From NCBI GenBank assembly GCA_040752215.1, contig JBFMEX010000026.1, positions 62,001-126,000 on the forward strand: a stretch of 64,000 nt of DNA. Reading direction: 5' to 3'. Made by a program: the position numbers and the translations under genes. The notes under the pieces were generated by a model, which was not told the origin of the DNA, made no database searches, and worked only from the letters and a program-made list of their open reading frames with translations. This stretch comes from JBFMEX01 sp040752215 (GTDB lineage: Bacteria; Pseudomonadota; Alphaproteobacteria; Rhizobiales; Hyphomicrobiaceae). Below are positions 22,557 to 30,619 of this stretch, piece by piece. How positions within the stretch are numbered: position 1 is the stretch's first letter; the number at the start of each line of letters is the position of its first letter.

Positions 22557-24410
22557 TCACCGCTTGACGGCGACGATCTCGGCATCCTTGGCGTCGAGCC
22601 CGAAGCGCATCTCCAGCGACACGTGATGGAAGCGTGCCGCGGTGAAGTCGTCGTGCAGCGCGAAGCTGAAGGTGTAGAGCTTGCCAGGCTCGAGGCTGAC
22701 GTCACCCGGTTTGTCCGACTTCAGCGGCCGGCTCAGAACCACGGTCCAGGTGTCGCCCTCGAGCCCACCCTCGGCCTTGGTCTCGACACCCCCGGTCATC
22801 GTGCGCTCGGCGACGACGGCACCATTCTCGGCCGCGCCACCGGAGCGGTAGCGTATCAGGTCCATGAACGTGCCTTTGCGCGCCAGCGCCGCAATCTCGT
22901 CCTTCGGCTTCAGCTTGTCGCCGCCGCCGCGCGCCTTGCCGTCGTCCCCCTTGATCTCGATCTCGGTGCGCGTCTCGGCGAGATACTTGGTCAGTCCGCC
23001 CTTCAGGTTGATCACGTCGTTTGCCGGGCTCGACGCCAGGGCGTCCGGCTTCGGCGCGTCGGGCATGTAGCGGCTGTCGTGGTGGCAGGTCACCCAGCAC
23101 CCCGCCAGCTCGACGCGCTCGACCTCGTTGCCGGCGAGCATGATGGCGAGCTTGGCTTGGTTCTCGGGGTCCATCTTGCCGCCATCGACGAAGGGCACCG
23201 GCGTGTGCGGCGCGTTGGCCCATTGGAAGCGGAAATGCACGTTGCTCGCGTCGTAGGCGGCCTGCACGCGTACGTCGACGAAGGCGCGCTTGCCGGGGAT
23301 GGGCGAAGCCTCGGCCTTCTGGCCGGAGACCATCTTGGCGCCCATGTCCTTCACCTCCTTGGCGTGGCACTCGGCGCAACGCTCGCCGGACTTGAGGAAC
23401 GGGCGTGCGCCACCGTGGTCGCGGCCATTCTGCACCCACTCGTAGGAGGCTTGGCCCGGATAGAACAGCGACACCGTCTTGGCCTCGACGGTGGACCAGT
23501 CGATGCCGCCAGAGCTCGAGCCTGATGGTGCAGCCGGGGCGGTAGCGGAACCAGCGGGCGTTGCCGCGGCCACCGGCGCAGCGGCAGCAGGACCGGCCTG
23601 TGCGGCCGGAGCCGCGGCTTGCTTGGCGGCGGCGAGCGCGGCCTTCACCTTCTCGGCCGCGATCGCCTCGGCGGCGGTGGCGACCTCGGCGGCCTGCTTG
23701 GCGGCGGCCTCGGCCTCGCGGGCCTCGGCGCGCTTCAGGCCGTCGTGATAAGTCTGCGGGATCTCGCGCACGTAGGCGGCGAGCGGCTTCTCCAGCTCCT
23801 CGAGTGTCTTGTCGTCGAGATCTTTGCGGACGTTCTTGTGCGCGATGCCTTTGTGACAGTCGATGCAGGTGTTGCCGTTCTTCATCGCCTCCATGTGCTG
23901 TTTCCTAGCGCGCGGGCGCTGGAACTCCGGGTTCATGGATTCGATCGTATGGCAGTTGCGGCACTCGCGGCTGTCGGTCGCCTTCATCGAGCGCCAGACG
24001 TTGCTCGCCAGCTTCAGGCGCTTCTGGTCGAACTTTTCGGGTGTGTTGATGCTGCCGAGGAAATGATGGAACAGCTCGTTCGAGGCCTCGATCTTGCGCA
24101 CGACCTTGTGCACCCAGTCCTTGGGCACGTGGCAATCGGAGCATGAGGCCGACACGCCGGTGCGGTTCTGGGCGTGGATGGTGGTCTTGTACTCCTTGTA
24201 CACGTTGTCGCGCATCTCGTGGCACGAGATGCAGAATGGCATCGTGTTGGTCGCCTCCATTGCGGTGTTGAATCCGCCCCAGAAAATGATGCCGCCGAGG
24301 CCGCCCGCGATCAGCAGCGTCAGCATCGAGTAGCGCAGACTCGGCACTCTGAGCGTGCTCCAGAGGTTCGAGAAAAAGCCACCCGGCAGTCGGTCTTTTC
24401 CGCTGGTCAT
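22557..24410 (-). CDS. NapC/NirT-type tetrahaem cytochrome fused to an ethylbenzene dehydrogenase-like haem domain
   Basis: A 617-residue membrane-anchored multihaem protein. One membrane helix (about residues 28-46) precedes four CXXCH sites at 60, 90, 150 and 182, the NapC/NirT quinol dehydrogenase module. An Ala/Lys/Glu-rich linker spans about 228-300. The C-terminal half has a fifth CAECH at 345 and CWVTCHH (CX3CH) at 438, and its beta-rich sequence resembles the haem-binding gamma-type domain of ethylbenzene and DMS dehydrogenases. It would move electrons from quinol to the periplasm. It lies second in the nirS operon, so NirS is the likely partner, bypassing bc1. Domain naming of the C-terminus is by pattern only. 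Confidence 0.8.
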   Translation of the reverse strand: MTSGKDRLPGGFFSNLWSTLRVPSLRYSMLTLLIAGGLGGIIFWGGFNTAMEATNTMPFCISCHEMRDNVYKEYKTTIHAQNRTGVSASCSDCHVPKDWVHKVVRKIEASNELFHHFLGSINTPEKFDQKRLKLASNVWRSMKATDSRECRNCHTIESMNPEFQRPRARKQHMEAMKNGNTCIDCHKGIAHKNVRKDLDDKTLEELEKPLAAYVREIPQTYHDGLKRAEAREAEAAAKQAAEVATAAEAIAAEKVKAALAAAKQAAAPAAQAGPAAAAPVAAATPAGSATAPAAPSGSSSGGIDWSTVEAKTVSLFYPGQASYEWVQNGRDHGGARPFLKSGERCAECHAKEVKDMGAKMVSGQKAEASPIPGKRAFVDVRVQAAYDASNVHFRFQWANAPHTPVPFVDGGKMDPENQAKLAIMLAGNEVERVELAGCWVTCHHDSRYMPDAPKPDALASSPANDVINLKGGLTKYLAETRTEIEIKGDDGKARGGGDKLKPKDEIAALARKGTFMDLIRYRSGGAAENGAVVAERTMTGGVETKAEGGLEGDTWTVVLSRPLKSDKPGDVSLEPGKLYTFSFALHDDFTAARFHHVSLEMRFGLDAKDAEIVAVKR

Positions 24411-24599
24411 TGGGGCACCCGTTCTTGGCGCGAGGGTTTCGCGGGCCCCGTCCCCCGCCCCCAATCGCTGCCGGCCAGAGACGACGGAGCCGTTGCGCGA
24501 TTGCAGGTGGGCGGGCGGACGGGTGAGAGCCCGGCTCCATTATTGGCCTTGCGGCCGGGGCGCGGTACCGGGCTCTCGTTGGCGTGGCAGATGGCGACG

Positions 24600-26279
24600 T
24601 CAGTAGATGTCGTGCTGCGTATTGTGGACGTTGAACTTGCCGGTCGGAGTGATCAGCTTCGGATCTTTGACCACCGCCTTGAGCTTGCGCGTCTTGTCGT
24701 CGAGCACCACGATCGCCGACGGCTCGGTCTTGCCGGCCCACAGCGAGATCCACACCTCGTCGCCCGCCTCGTTGTACTCCGGGTGGACTGCCCGCTTGAT
24801 CGCCTTGCTCTCCGGCAATCCGGCCATCTTGGCGATATTGATGATCTCGGGCTTCTTGGTGAGGTCATTGAGATCGAACACTGCAACGGCCTCCGCGATG
24901 TCCTTCTCCGGGTTCTGCGGTGCGTCGGCCCACAGGTTCTTGGACTTCGGATGGGTCTTGACAAACAGGTTGCCGGCGCCGTGGTTCTTGAGCTCCTCGA
25001 CCACCTTCCAGGCGTATTGGGGGTTCTTCTCCGGATCAGTGCCGATGAGCGTGATCACGTCGGCGCCAAGATGGCCCGTGGCCCACACCGGCCCATACTT
25101 CGGATGCACGAAGTTGGCGCCGCGTCCGGGATGCGGAATCTTCTTGGTGTCGACGAGGGCGGCGAGCTTGCCGTCCTTGGTGTCGACGACCGCGATCTTG
25201 TGGGAGGCGTTCGCGGCAACGAGGAAGTAGCGCTTGGAGGCGTCCCATCCGCCGTCGTGCAGGAACTTCGCCGACTCGATCGTCGTCGTCTTGAGGTTCT
25301 TGATGTCGGAGTAGTCGACCAGCAGGATCTGGCCGGTCTCCTTGATGTTGATCACCCATTCCGGCTTGATGATGGACGAGACGATCGAGGCGACGCGCGG
25401 CTCGGGATGGTACTCGCCGTCGACGGTGATGCCGCGCGTGGAGACGACTTTCAGAGGCTTCAGCGTGTCACCTTCCATGATCACGAATTGCGGCGGCCAG
25501 TACGAGCCGGCGACCGCATACTTGTCCTCGAAGCCCTTGAACTTGGAGGTGTCGACGGAGCGGGCGTCGAGGCCAGTCTTGAGCTCGGCGACGACCTGAG
25601 GCTTCTCCATCCAAAGATCGATCAGGCTCAACAGCCCGTCGCGTCCGATCACGTAGACGTAGCGTCCAGAGGCGGACAGGCGCGAGATGTGCACGGCGTA
25701 GCCGGTCTTCACCCGCTCGACGATCTGCTTGGTGTCGCCGTCGATGAGTGCGACCTCGCCGGCATCGCGCAGCGTGACCGAGAACACGTTCTTGAGGTTG
25801 ATCTTGTTCATCTGCTTGGTCGGCCGCTTGTCGGGCGGCACGATCAGCTTCCAGCTTGCCGTCATATCCTTCATGCCCCACTCGGGCGGAATGTCGGGAG
25901 GCATCTGGATGTAGGTGGCGATGTCGCGTATCTCGTCCTTTGTCAGGATGTCGTCGAAATTGACCATGCCGCCGTCGGTGCCGAGTGCGATGATTTTCTC
26001 GAGACGCGACTGGCCAAGCTTCAGCGTGCCACCCTCGGTGGTCTTGCCGTCCTTATCGGTCTTCGACCAGGCGGGCTCGAGGTTCTTGCCGGTGGCGCCC
26101 TTCCTCAGCACGCCGTGACAGCCGGCACAGCGCTGGAAGTAGACCTTGGCGGACGCCTCCTTGGCCTCCTTGGAGAGTGTCGGGGCCGAAGCGGCATCTT
26201 GCGCGAGTGCACTCGTAGTGTGAAGGGCAACGGCGAGCGCGAGCCCCGTTACCGCGCCTGCGAGCGTCGGCATTCTCAT
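24600..26279 (-). CDS. nirS: Cytochrome cd1 nitrite reductase
   Basis: A 559-residue periplasmic enzyme that reduces nitrite to NO. A signal peptide ends at TTSALA (about residue 26). The cytochrome c domain has CAGCH at 51-55 and the C-terminal d1 propeller carries the axial-His region GYAVHISRLS. The active-site histidines are in ANFVHPKYGPVWATGHLG. AAAGGAA lies upstream of the ATG at 26279; the frame is open further upstream but non-coding in character. An Nnr-like box is centred 75 bp upstream, and NO made here is removed by NorCB. It is the first gene of a three-gene unit with the multihaem fusion and the cupredoxin. Confidence 0.96.
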   Translation of the reverse strand: MRMPTLAGAVTGLALAVALHTTSALAQDAASAPTLSKEAKEASAKVYFQRCAGCHGVLRKGATGKNLEPAWSKTDKDGKTTEGGTLKLGQSRLEKIIALGTDGGMVNFDDILTKDEIRDIATYIQMPPDIPPEWGMKDMTASWKLIVPPDKRPTKQMNKINLKNVFSVTLRDAGEVALIDGDTKQIVERVKTGYAVHISRLSASGRYVYVIGRDGLLSLIDLWMEKPQVVAELKTGLDARSVDTSKFKGFEDKYAVAGSYWPPQFVIMEGDTLKPLKVVSTRGITVDGEYHPEPRVASIVSSIIKPEWVINIKETGQILLVDYSDIKNLKTTTIESAKFLHDGGWDASKRYFLVAANASHKIAVVDTKDGKLAALVDTKKIPHPGRGANFVHPKYGPVWATGHLGADVITLIGTDPEKNPQYAWKVVEELKNHGAGNLFVKTHPKSKNLWADAPQNPEKDIAEAVAVFDLNDLTKKPEIINIAKMAGLPESKAIKRAVHPEYNEAGDEVWISLWAGKTEPSAIVVLDDKTRKLKAVVKDPKLITPTGKFNVHNTQHDIY

Positions 26280-26346
26280 GACGCAATTCCTTTCGTATCG
26301 GCGGTTGTGAAGGCTTCGCATGCTAGGCAAGCGGGGCATCGGCATC

Positions 26347-26360
26347 TTGACTTTTGTTAA
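26347..26360. promoter_or_regulatory. Nnr/Dnr box in nirS-nnrS divergent promoter (nirS-proximal)
   Basis: TTGACTTTTGTTAA is a near-perfect dyad of the TTGAC-N4-GTCAA type. With activation at -41.5, the nirS leader would be about 33 bases, close to the values for nirE and norC. It could also serve nnrS in the other direction. Confidence 0.68.
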
Positions 26361-26388
26361 GGTCGAGATGAGCGGGCGTGGGCGCGGC

Positions 26389-26402
26389 CTGACCAAAGTC
26401 AA
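26389..26402. promoter_or_regulatory. Second Nnr/Dnr box in nirS-nnrS divergent promoter
   Basis: CTGACCAAAGTCAA matches the same dyad with one mismatch. Its centre is 42 bp from the box at 26347, about four helical turns, so two dimers could bind the same face. Confidence 0.6.
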
Positions 26403-26422
26403 GGCGGGAGGAGGCCTCGGCG

Positions 26423-27736
26423 ATGCTGTTTGCTCGCGAGCGCCGCGAGAGGAGCGCTCGGGACTTGGAGGGCAGGGCGGGGATGGCGATCGAGGCGAGG
26501 GCCGACGACGTGGAGGCGGGTGACAGCGGCGGCGCCAGCTGGGGTGCGTTCTTTTCCTATGGGTTCCGGCCGTTCTTCCTCGGTGCCGCGGTGTGGGCCG
26601 CGCTGGCGATGGCACTGTGGCTGGCGTGGATCGCCATTCATGCTGCCGGCGGAGCGTTGACCTGGATGACCATTTCCGATGCGCCGCACGTCTGGCACGC
26701 ACACGAGATGGTTTACGGCTTCGCCGCCGCGGCCGTGGCCGGGTTCCTCCTGACGGCGGTGCCGAACTGGACCGGCGCGCTGCCGTTCTCGGGGCGCCCG
26801 CTCGAGGCATTGTTCGCCCTCTGGCTCGCCGGACGCATGGCGATGACGGTGTCGGGGCTGCTGCCGTATCTGCTCGTCGCCGCTGCCGATATTGCGTTTC
26901 TACCCGTCCTCGGCGGCTTCGCGGCGCGCCAACTGATGGTCAAGCCGCAGCGCAAGAACATGGTGTTTCTGGCCATGATCGCGGTGATGGCGGTGGCCAA
27001 CGTCGCTTATCATCTGATCGCGGCGGGGCTGGTCGCGGCCGATCCGCTGGCGCCGGTGCGCGTGGCGCTGCTGACGCTGGTGATGATGGTGGTCGTCATC
27101 GGGGGAAGGATCGTGCCCTCGTTCACCCACAACTGGCTGCATCTGCAGGCCGTCCCAGGTCCGGTGCCGCGCCGCAACGCGCGCCTCGATCTGCTGTCGG
27201 TGGCGAGTGTCGCCGGCCTCGTCCTGGCGAGTGTGCCGCCTCTGGCGGACGTCTGGCTTGGCGTCGTGGCACTGGTTGCCGGCTTGGCCAACGCCGCCCG
27301 GCTCGCGGGCTGGCGCGGGCTTGCCACTTGGCAATCGCCGATCGTCCTGGTGCTGCACGTCGGATACGCGTGGATCGTAGTCGGGCTCCTTCTGCTGGCG
27401 GCGGCCAAGCTCGGCGGGCCGATCTCGACCGCCTCGGCGATGCATGCCCTCGGCACCGGGGGGGTCGGCACGATGATCCTCGCGGTCATGAGCCGAGCCT
27501 CCCTCGGTCACACCGGCCGGCCGCTGGTCGTGCACAGGACGATCGCCTGGGCTTACGGATTGGTCTCGCTCGCCGCCCTACTGCGGGCGTTCGGGCCCCC
27601 ACTCTTCCCGGAGGCTTACAACGCGCTGATGCTCGGGGCCGGAATTGCCTGGCTCGCCGCGTTCGCCGCTTTCGCCCTCGTCTATTTACCTGCCCTGACG
27701 AGCCCGCGTGTGCACCAGCGCAAGATGGGTGCCTAA
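26423..27736 (+). CDS. nnrS: NnrS family haem-copper membrane protein
   Basis: A 437-residue protein with about 12 membrane helices. NnrS hallmarks are FFSYGFRPFFLGAA near residue 42, HVWHAHEMVYGFAAAAVAGF near 90, VPNWTG near 110, FTHNWLH near 233 and MSRASLGHTGRPL near 354. NnrS lessens NO stress, by a mechanism still poorly understood, and is often in Nnr-controlled loci. The ATG at 26423 follows GGGAGGAGG; an internal ATG at 26483 would also fit and would leave room for a start driven by the box at 26389. It is divergent from nirS and reads toward norC. Confidence 0.9.
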   Translation: MLFARERRERSARDLEGRAGMAIEARADDVEAGDSGGASWGAFFSYGFRPFFLGAAVWAALAMALWLAWIAIHAAGGALTWMTISDAPHVWHAHEMVYGFAAAAVAGFLLTAVPNWTGALPFSGRPLEALFALWLAGRMAMTVSGLLPYLLVAAADIAFLPVLGGFAARQLMVKPQRKNMVFLAMIAVMAVANVAYHLIAAGLVAADPLAPVRVALLTLVMMVVVIGGRIVPSFTHNWLHLQAVPGPVPRRNARLDLLSVASVAGLVLASVPPLADVWLGVVALVAGLANAARLAGWRGLATWQSPIVLVLHVGYAWIVVGLLLLAAAKLGGPISTASAMHALGTGGVGTMILAVMSRASLGHTGRPLVVHRTIAWAYGLVSLAALLRAFGPPLFPEAYNALMLGAGIAWLAAFAAFALVYLPALTSPRVHQRKMGA

Positions 27737-27746
27737 CAAAAGTCAA
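27733..27746. promoter_or_regulatory. Nnr/Dnr box upstream of norC
   Basis: CTAACAAAAGTCAA matches TTGAC-N4-GTCAA in the right half and approximately in the left. It overlaps the nnrS stop codon. Activation at -41.5 would place the norC start near 27781, leaving a 36-base leader. Confidence 0.63.
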
Positions 27747-27816
27747 GGCGGCACCGGGGCCGCAGTGAGCCTATGGGGGCGCTGAAAAGCGAAACCAGCG
27801 AGATCGAGGGGACGCC

Positions 27817-28269
27817 ATGTGGGATCTGCTCACCAAGTCGGCCGCCCGGAATATCTTCTACGGAGGAAGCGCCTTCTTCCTGCTGATATTCCTGGTGTTG
27901 ACCGGTCACAGCCACAACTACGTCGTCAATACCTCCACCGACACCAAGGGCCTGACCGATAGTGTCGCCCGCGGCAAGTGGATCTGGGAGAAGAACGCCT
28001 GCATCAACTGCCACACGCTGCTCGGCGAAGGCGCCTACTTCGCGCCCGAGCTCGGGAATGTCTGGCAGCGCTACGGCGGCAAGAAGGACGCCAAGGGCGC
28101 CCGGGAGACGATCAAGGCCTTCATCAAGAGCCAGCCCACTGGCGTGCCCGGCCGCCGGCAGATGCCGAACTTCAAGCTGACGGAGGCCGAGCTCGAGGAT
28201 CTCGTCAACTTCTTCGAGTGGGTGAGCCGCATCAGCAATCAGAACTGGCCGCCGAACGACGCGGGCTGA
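27817..28269 (+). CDS. norC: Nitric oxide reductase cytochrome c subunit NorC
   Basis: A 150-residue protein with one N-terminal membrane anchor (IFYGGSAFFLLIFLVLTG, residues 13-30) and one haem c site CINCHTLLGEGAYFAPEL near residue 62; the axial Met is in RRQMPNF near 116. NorC passes electrons from periplasmic cytochrome c or cupredoxin to NorB. The start follows GAGGGGACGCC. It is the first gene of norCBQDEF, 12 bp before norB. Confidence 0.96.
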   Translation: MWDLLTKSAARNIFYGGSAFFLLIFLVLTGHSHNYVVNTSTDTKGLTDSVARGKWIWEKNACINCHTLLGEGAYFAPELGNVWQRYGGKKDAKGARETIKAFIKSQPTGVPGRRQMPNFKLTEAELEDLVNFFEWVSRISNQNWPPNDAG

Positions 28270-28281
28270 GGAGAGCTGCCA

Positions 28282-29649
28282 ATGAAATACCAGTCGCAAA
28301 AGATCGCGCTCGCCTATTTCGCGGTGGCGACGGCGCTGTTCGCTGTGCAGGTCACCGTCGGTCTGCTCGCGGGCTACATCTACGTCAATCCGAACTTCCT
28401 GTCGGATCTGCTGCCCTTCAACGTCGTGCGCATGCTGCACACGAACTCGCTCGTGGTGTGGCTGCTCCTGGGCTTCTTCGGCGCCGCCTACTACCTGGTG
28501 CCGGAGGAGGCGGAGCGCGAGATCGAGAGCCCCGCGCTCGCCTATCTCCAGCTCGCCATCTTCGTCGTCGGCACGCTCGGCGTCGTCGTTACGTACGTGT
28601 TCGACCTGTTCCACGGCAACTTCCTGCTCGGCAAGGAAGGACGCGAGTTCCTCGAGCAGCCGCTGTGGGTCAAGCTCGGCATCGTCGTCGCCGCGCTGAT
28701 CTTCCTCTACAACATCACCATGACGGTGCTGAAGGGCCGCAAGACCGCGATCTCCAACGTGCTGCTTCTCGGTCTGTGGGGCATCGCAGTCTTCTTCCTG
28801 TTTGCGCTCTACAACCCGAAGAACCTGGTGCTCGACAAGATGTACTGGTGGTACGTCGTGCACATCTGGGTCGAGGGTGTGTGGGAGCTCGTCATGGCCT
28901 CGATCCTCGCCTACCTGATGTTGAAGCTCACTGGCGTCGACCGTGAGGTGGTGGAGAAGTGGCTCTACGCCATCGTCGCCCTATCGCTGTTCACCGGTCT
29001 GCTCGGCACCGGCCACCACTACTACTGGATCGGCACGCCGGGCTACTGGCAGTGGATCGGCTCGATCTTCTCCAGCCTCGAGATCCTGCCGTTCTTCGCC
29101 ATGGTGCTGTTCACGTTCTCGATGGTGTGGAAGCGCCGTCGCGAGCATCCGAACAATGCCGCCCTGCTGTGGAGCCTCGGTTGCGCGGTGCTGGCGTTCT
29201 TCGGTGCCGGCGTGTGGGGCTTTCTGCACACGCTGCACTTCGTCAACTACTACTCGCATGGCACGCAGATCACGCCGGCGCATGGCCACCTCGCATTCTT
29301 CGGCGCCTACGTGTCGCTCAATCTCGCAATCATCAGCTACGCACTGCCGCAGCTGCTCAACCGCGATCCCTACAACCAGGTGCTCAACATGGTGAGCTTC
29401 TGGCTGATGGCCGGCGGCATGGCGTTCATGACCTTCACGCTCACGTTCGCGGGTGTCGTCCAGACGCACCTCCAGCGCGTCAAGGGCGAGCCCTACATGT
29501 CCGTGCAGGACGAGATCTCGATCTTCTTCTCGATGCGTCTCTTGTCGGGTGTGATCGTCGTCATCGGCGCGCTACTGTACCTCTATGCGGTCTGGGTCCC
29601 GCGTCGCACCGAGGTGATCGCCAAGCCCGGCATGCAACCGGCCGAGTAG
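28282..29649 (+). CDS. norB: Nitric oxide reductase large subunit NorB (cNor type)
   Basis: A 455-residue, 12-helix haem-copper-oxidase-family protein that couples two NO to N2O at a haem b3/FeB centre. It lacks the N-terminal quinol-oxidase extension of qNor, consistent with the separate NorC. Metal-ligand histidines are visible in MLHTNSLVVWLLLGFFG (near 53), TGHHYYWIG (near 243) and HGTQITPAHGHLAFFG (near 330). A normal length gene, well spaced after norC (GGAGAG ribosome site). Confidence 0.96.
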   Translation: MKYQSQKIALAYFAVATALFAVQVTVGLLAGYIYVNPNFLSDLLPFNVVRMLHTNSLVVWLLLGFFGAAYYLVPEEAEREIESPALAYLQLAIFVVGTLGVVVTYVFDLFHGNFLLGKEGREFLEQPLWVKLGIVVAALIFLYNITMTVLKGRKTAISNVLLLGLWGIAVFFLFALYNPKNLVLDKMYWWYVVHIWVEGVWELVMASILAYLMLKLTGVDREVVEKWLYAIVALSLFTGLLGTGHHYYWIGTPGYWQWIGSIFSSLEILPFFAMVLFTFSMVWKRRREHPNNAALLWSLGCAVLAFFGAGVWGFLHTLHFVNYYSHGTQITPAHGHLAFFGAYVSLNLAIISYALPQLLNRDPYNQVLNMVSFWLMAGGMAFMTFTLTFAGVVQTHLQRVKGEPYMSVQDEISIFFSMRLLSGVIVVIGALLYLYAVWVPRRTEVIAKPGMQPAE

Positions 29650-29765
29650 ACGAGACGAAAGCGGAGCCCTGCTCGCGCAGCGGGTCAGGCTCTCAGGGAG
29701 GGGCGGTTGCAGCGGGGACCGCCCCTCCCGTGTTTCCAGCGCAGTGCATCGAAGGAGTCGGGCAC

Positions 29766-30578
29766 ATGAATGCACACCAGAGAATCGAGGCCATGAGCCC
29801 GACAGCGCTTCCGTTCTATCGCCCGATCGGCGCCGAGTGCGCCATGTTCGAGGCCGCCCACAAGCTCAAGCTGCCACTGCTGCTCAAGGGCCCGACAGGC
29901 TGCGGCAAGACGCGATTCGTCGCCCACATGGCGGCCCGCCTCGGCTTGCCGCTGTGGACCGTCTCCTGTCACGACGACCTGACCGCCGCCGACCTGACTG
30001 GCCGCTATCTTCTGAAGGGCGGCGAGACCGAGTGGTTCGACGGCCCGCTGACGCGTGCAGTGCGCGCTGGCGGCATCTGCTATCTCGACGAGGTCGTGGA
30101 GGCGAGGAAGGACGTGACCGTCGTGCTCCATCCGTTGACCGACGACCGTCGCATCCTGCCGCTGGAGCGTACCGGCGAGTTGCTGGAGGCGCCCGAGGAC
30201 TTCATGCTCGTCGTCTCCTACAACCCCGGCTACCAGAGCATCCTGAAATCGCTGAAGCCCTCGACCCGGCAGCGCTTCGTCGCGCTCGAGTTCGACTTCC
30301 CGCCGGCCGATGTCGAGGCGGACATCGTCGCCGCCGAGTCGGGCCTCGCCGTCGAGCGGGTGAAGCCGCTGGTCCAGCTCGCCGGCCGTCTGCGCGCGCT
30401 CAAGGGCCAGGATCTCGAGGAAGGAGTCTCGACGCGCCTCCTCGTCTACTGTGCCAGCCTGATCGCCGGCGGCACGCGTCATGACCTCGCGGTGCGCACG
30501 GCGATGATCGAGCCGCTGACCGACGACGCAGACGTGAAGGAAGGCCTGATGCACGTCGTCGAGGCCGTGCTCGGCTGA
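29766..30578 (+). CDS. norQ: NorQ/CbbQ-type AAA+ ATPase
   Basis: A 270-residue MoxR/CbbQ-like ATPase with Walker A LLKGPTGCGKTRF (about residue 37), Walker B GGICYLDEVVEA (about 107) and sensor SYNPGYQS. With NorD it is needed to insert the non-haem iron FeB into NorB. The ATG at 29766 lies 116 bp after norB; the frame is open upstream through norB but this is the only sensible start. It is followed by norD. Confidence 0.93.
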   Translation: MNAHQRIEAMSPTALPFYRPIGAECAMFEAAHKLKLPLLLKGPTGCGKTRFVAHMAARLGLPLWTVSCHDDLTAADLTGRYLLKGGETEWFDGPLTRAVRAGGICYLDEVVEARKDVTVVLHPLTDDRRILPLERTGELLEAPEDFMLVVSYNPGYQSILKSLKPSTRQRFVALEFDFPPADVEADIVAAESGLAVERVKPLVQLAGRLRALKGQDLEEGVSTRLLVYCASLIAGGTRHDLAVRTAMIEPLTDDADVKEGLMHVVEAVLG

Positions 30579-30619
30579 GTCCCTCGTCGGACCAGGACGC
30601 ACGAACGGGAGTGCCGGCG

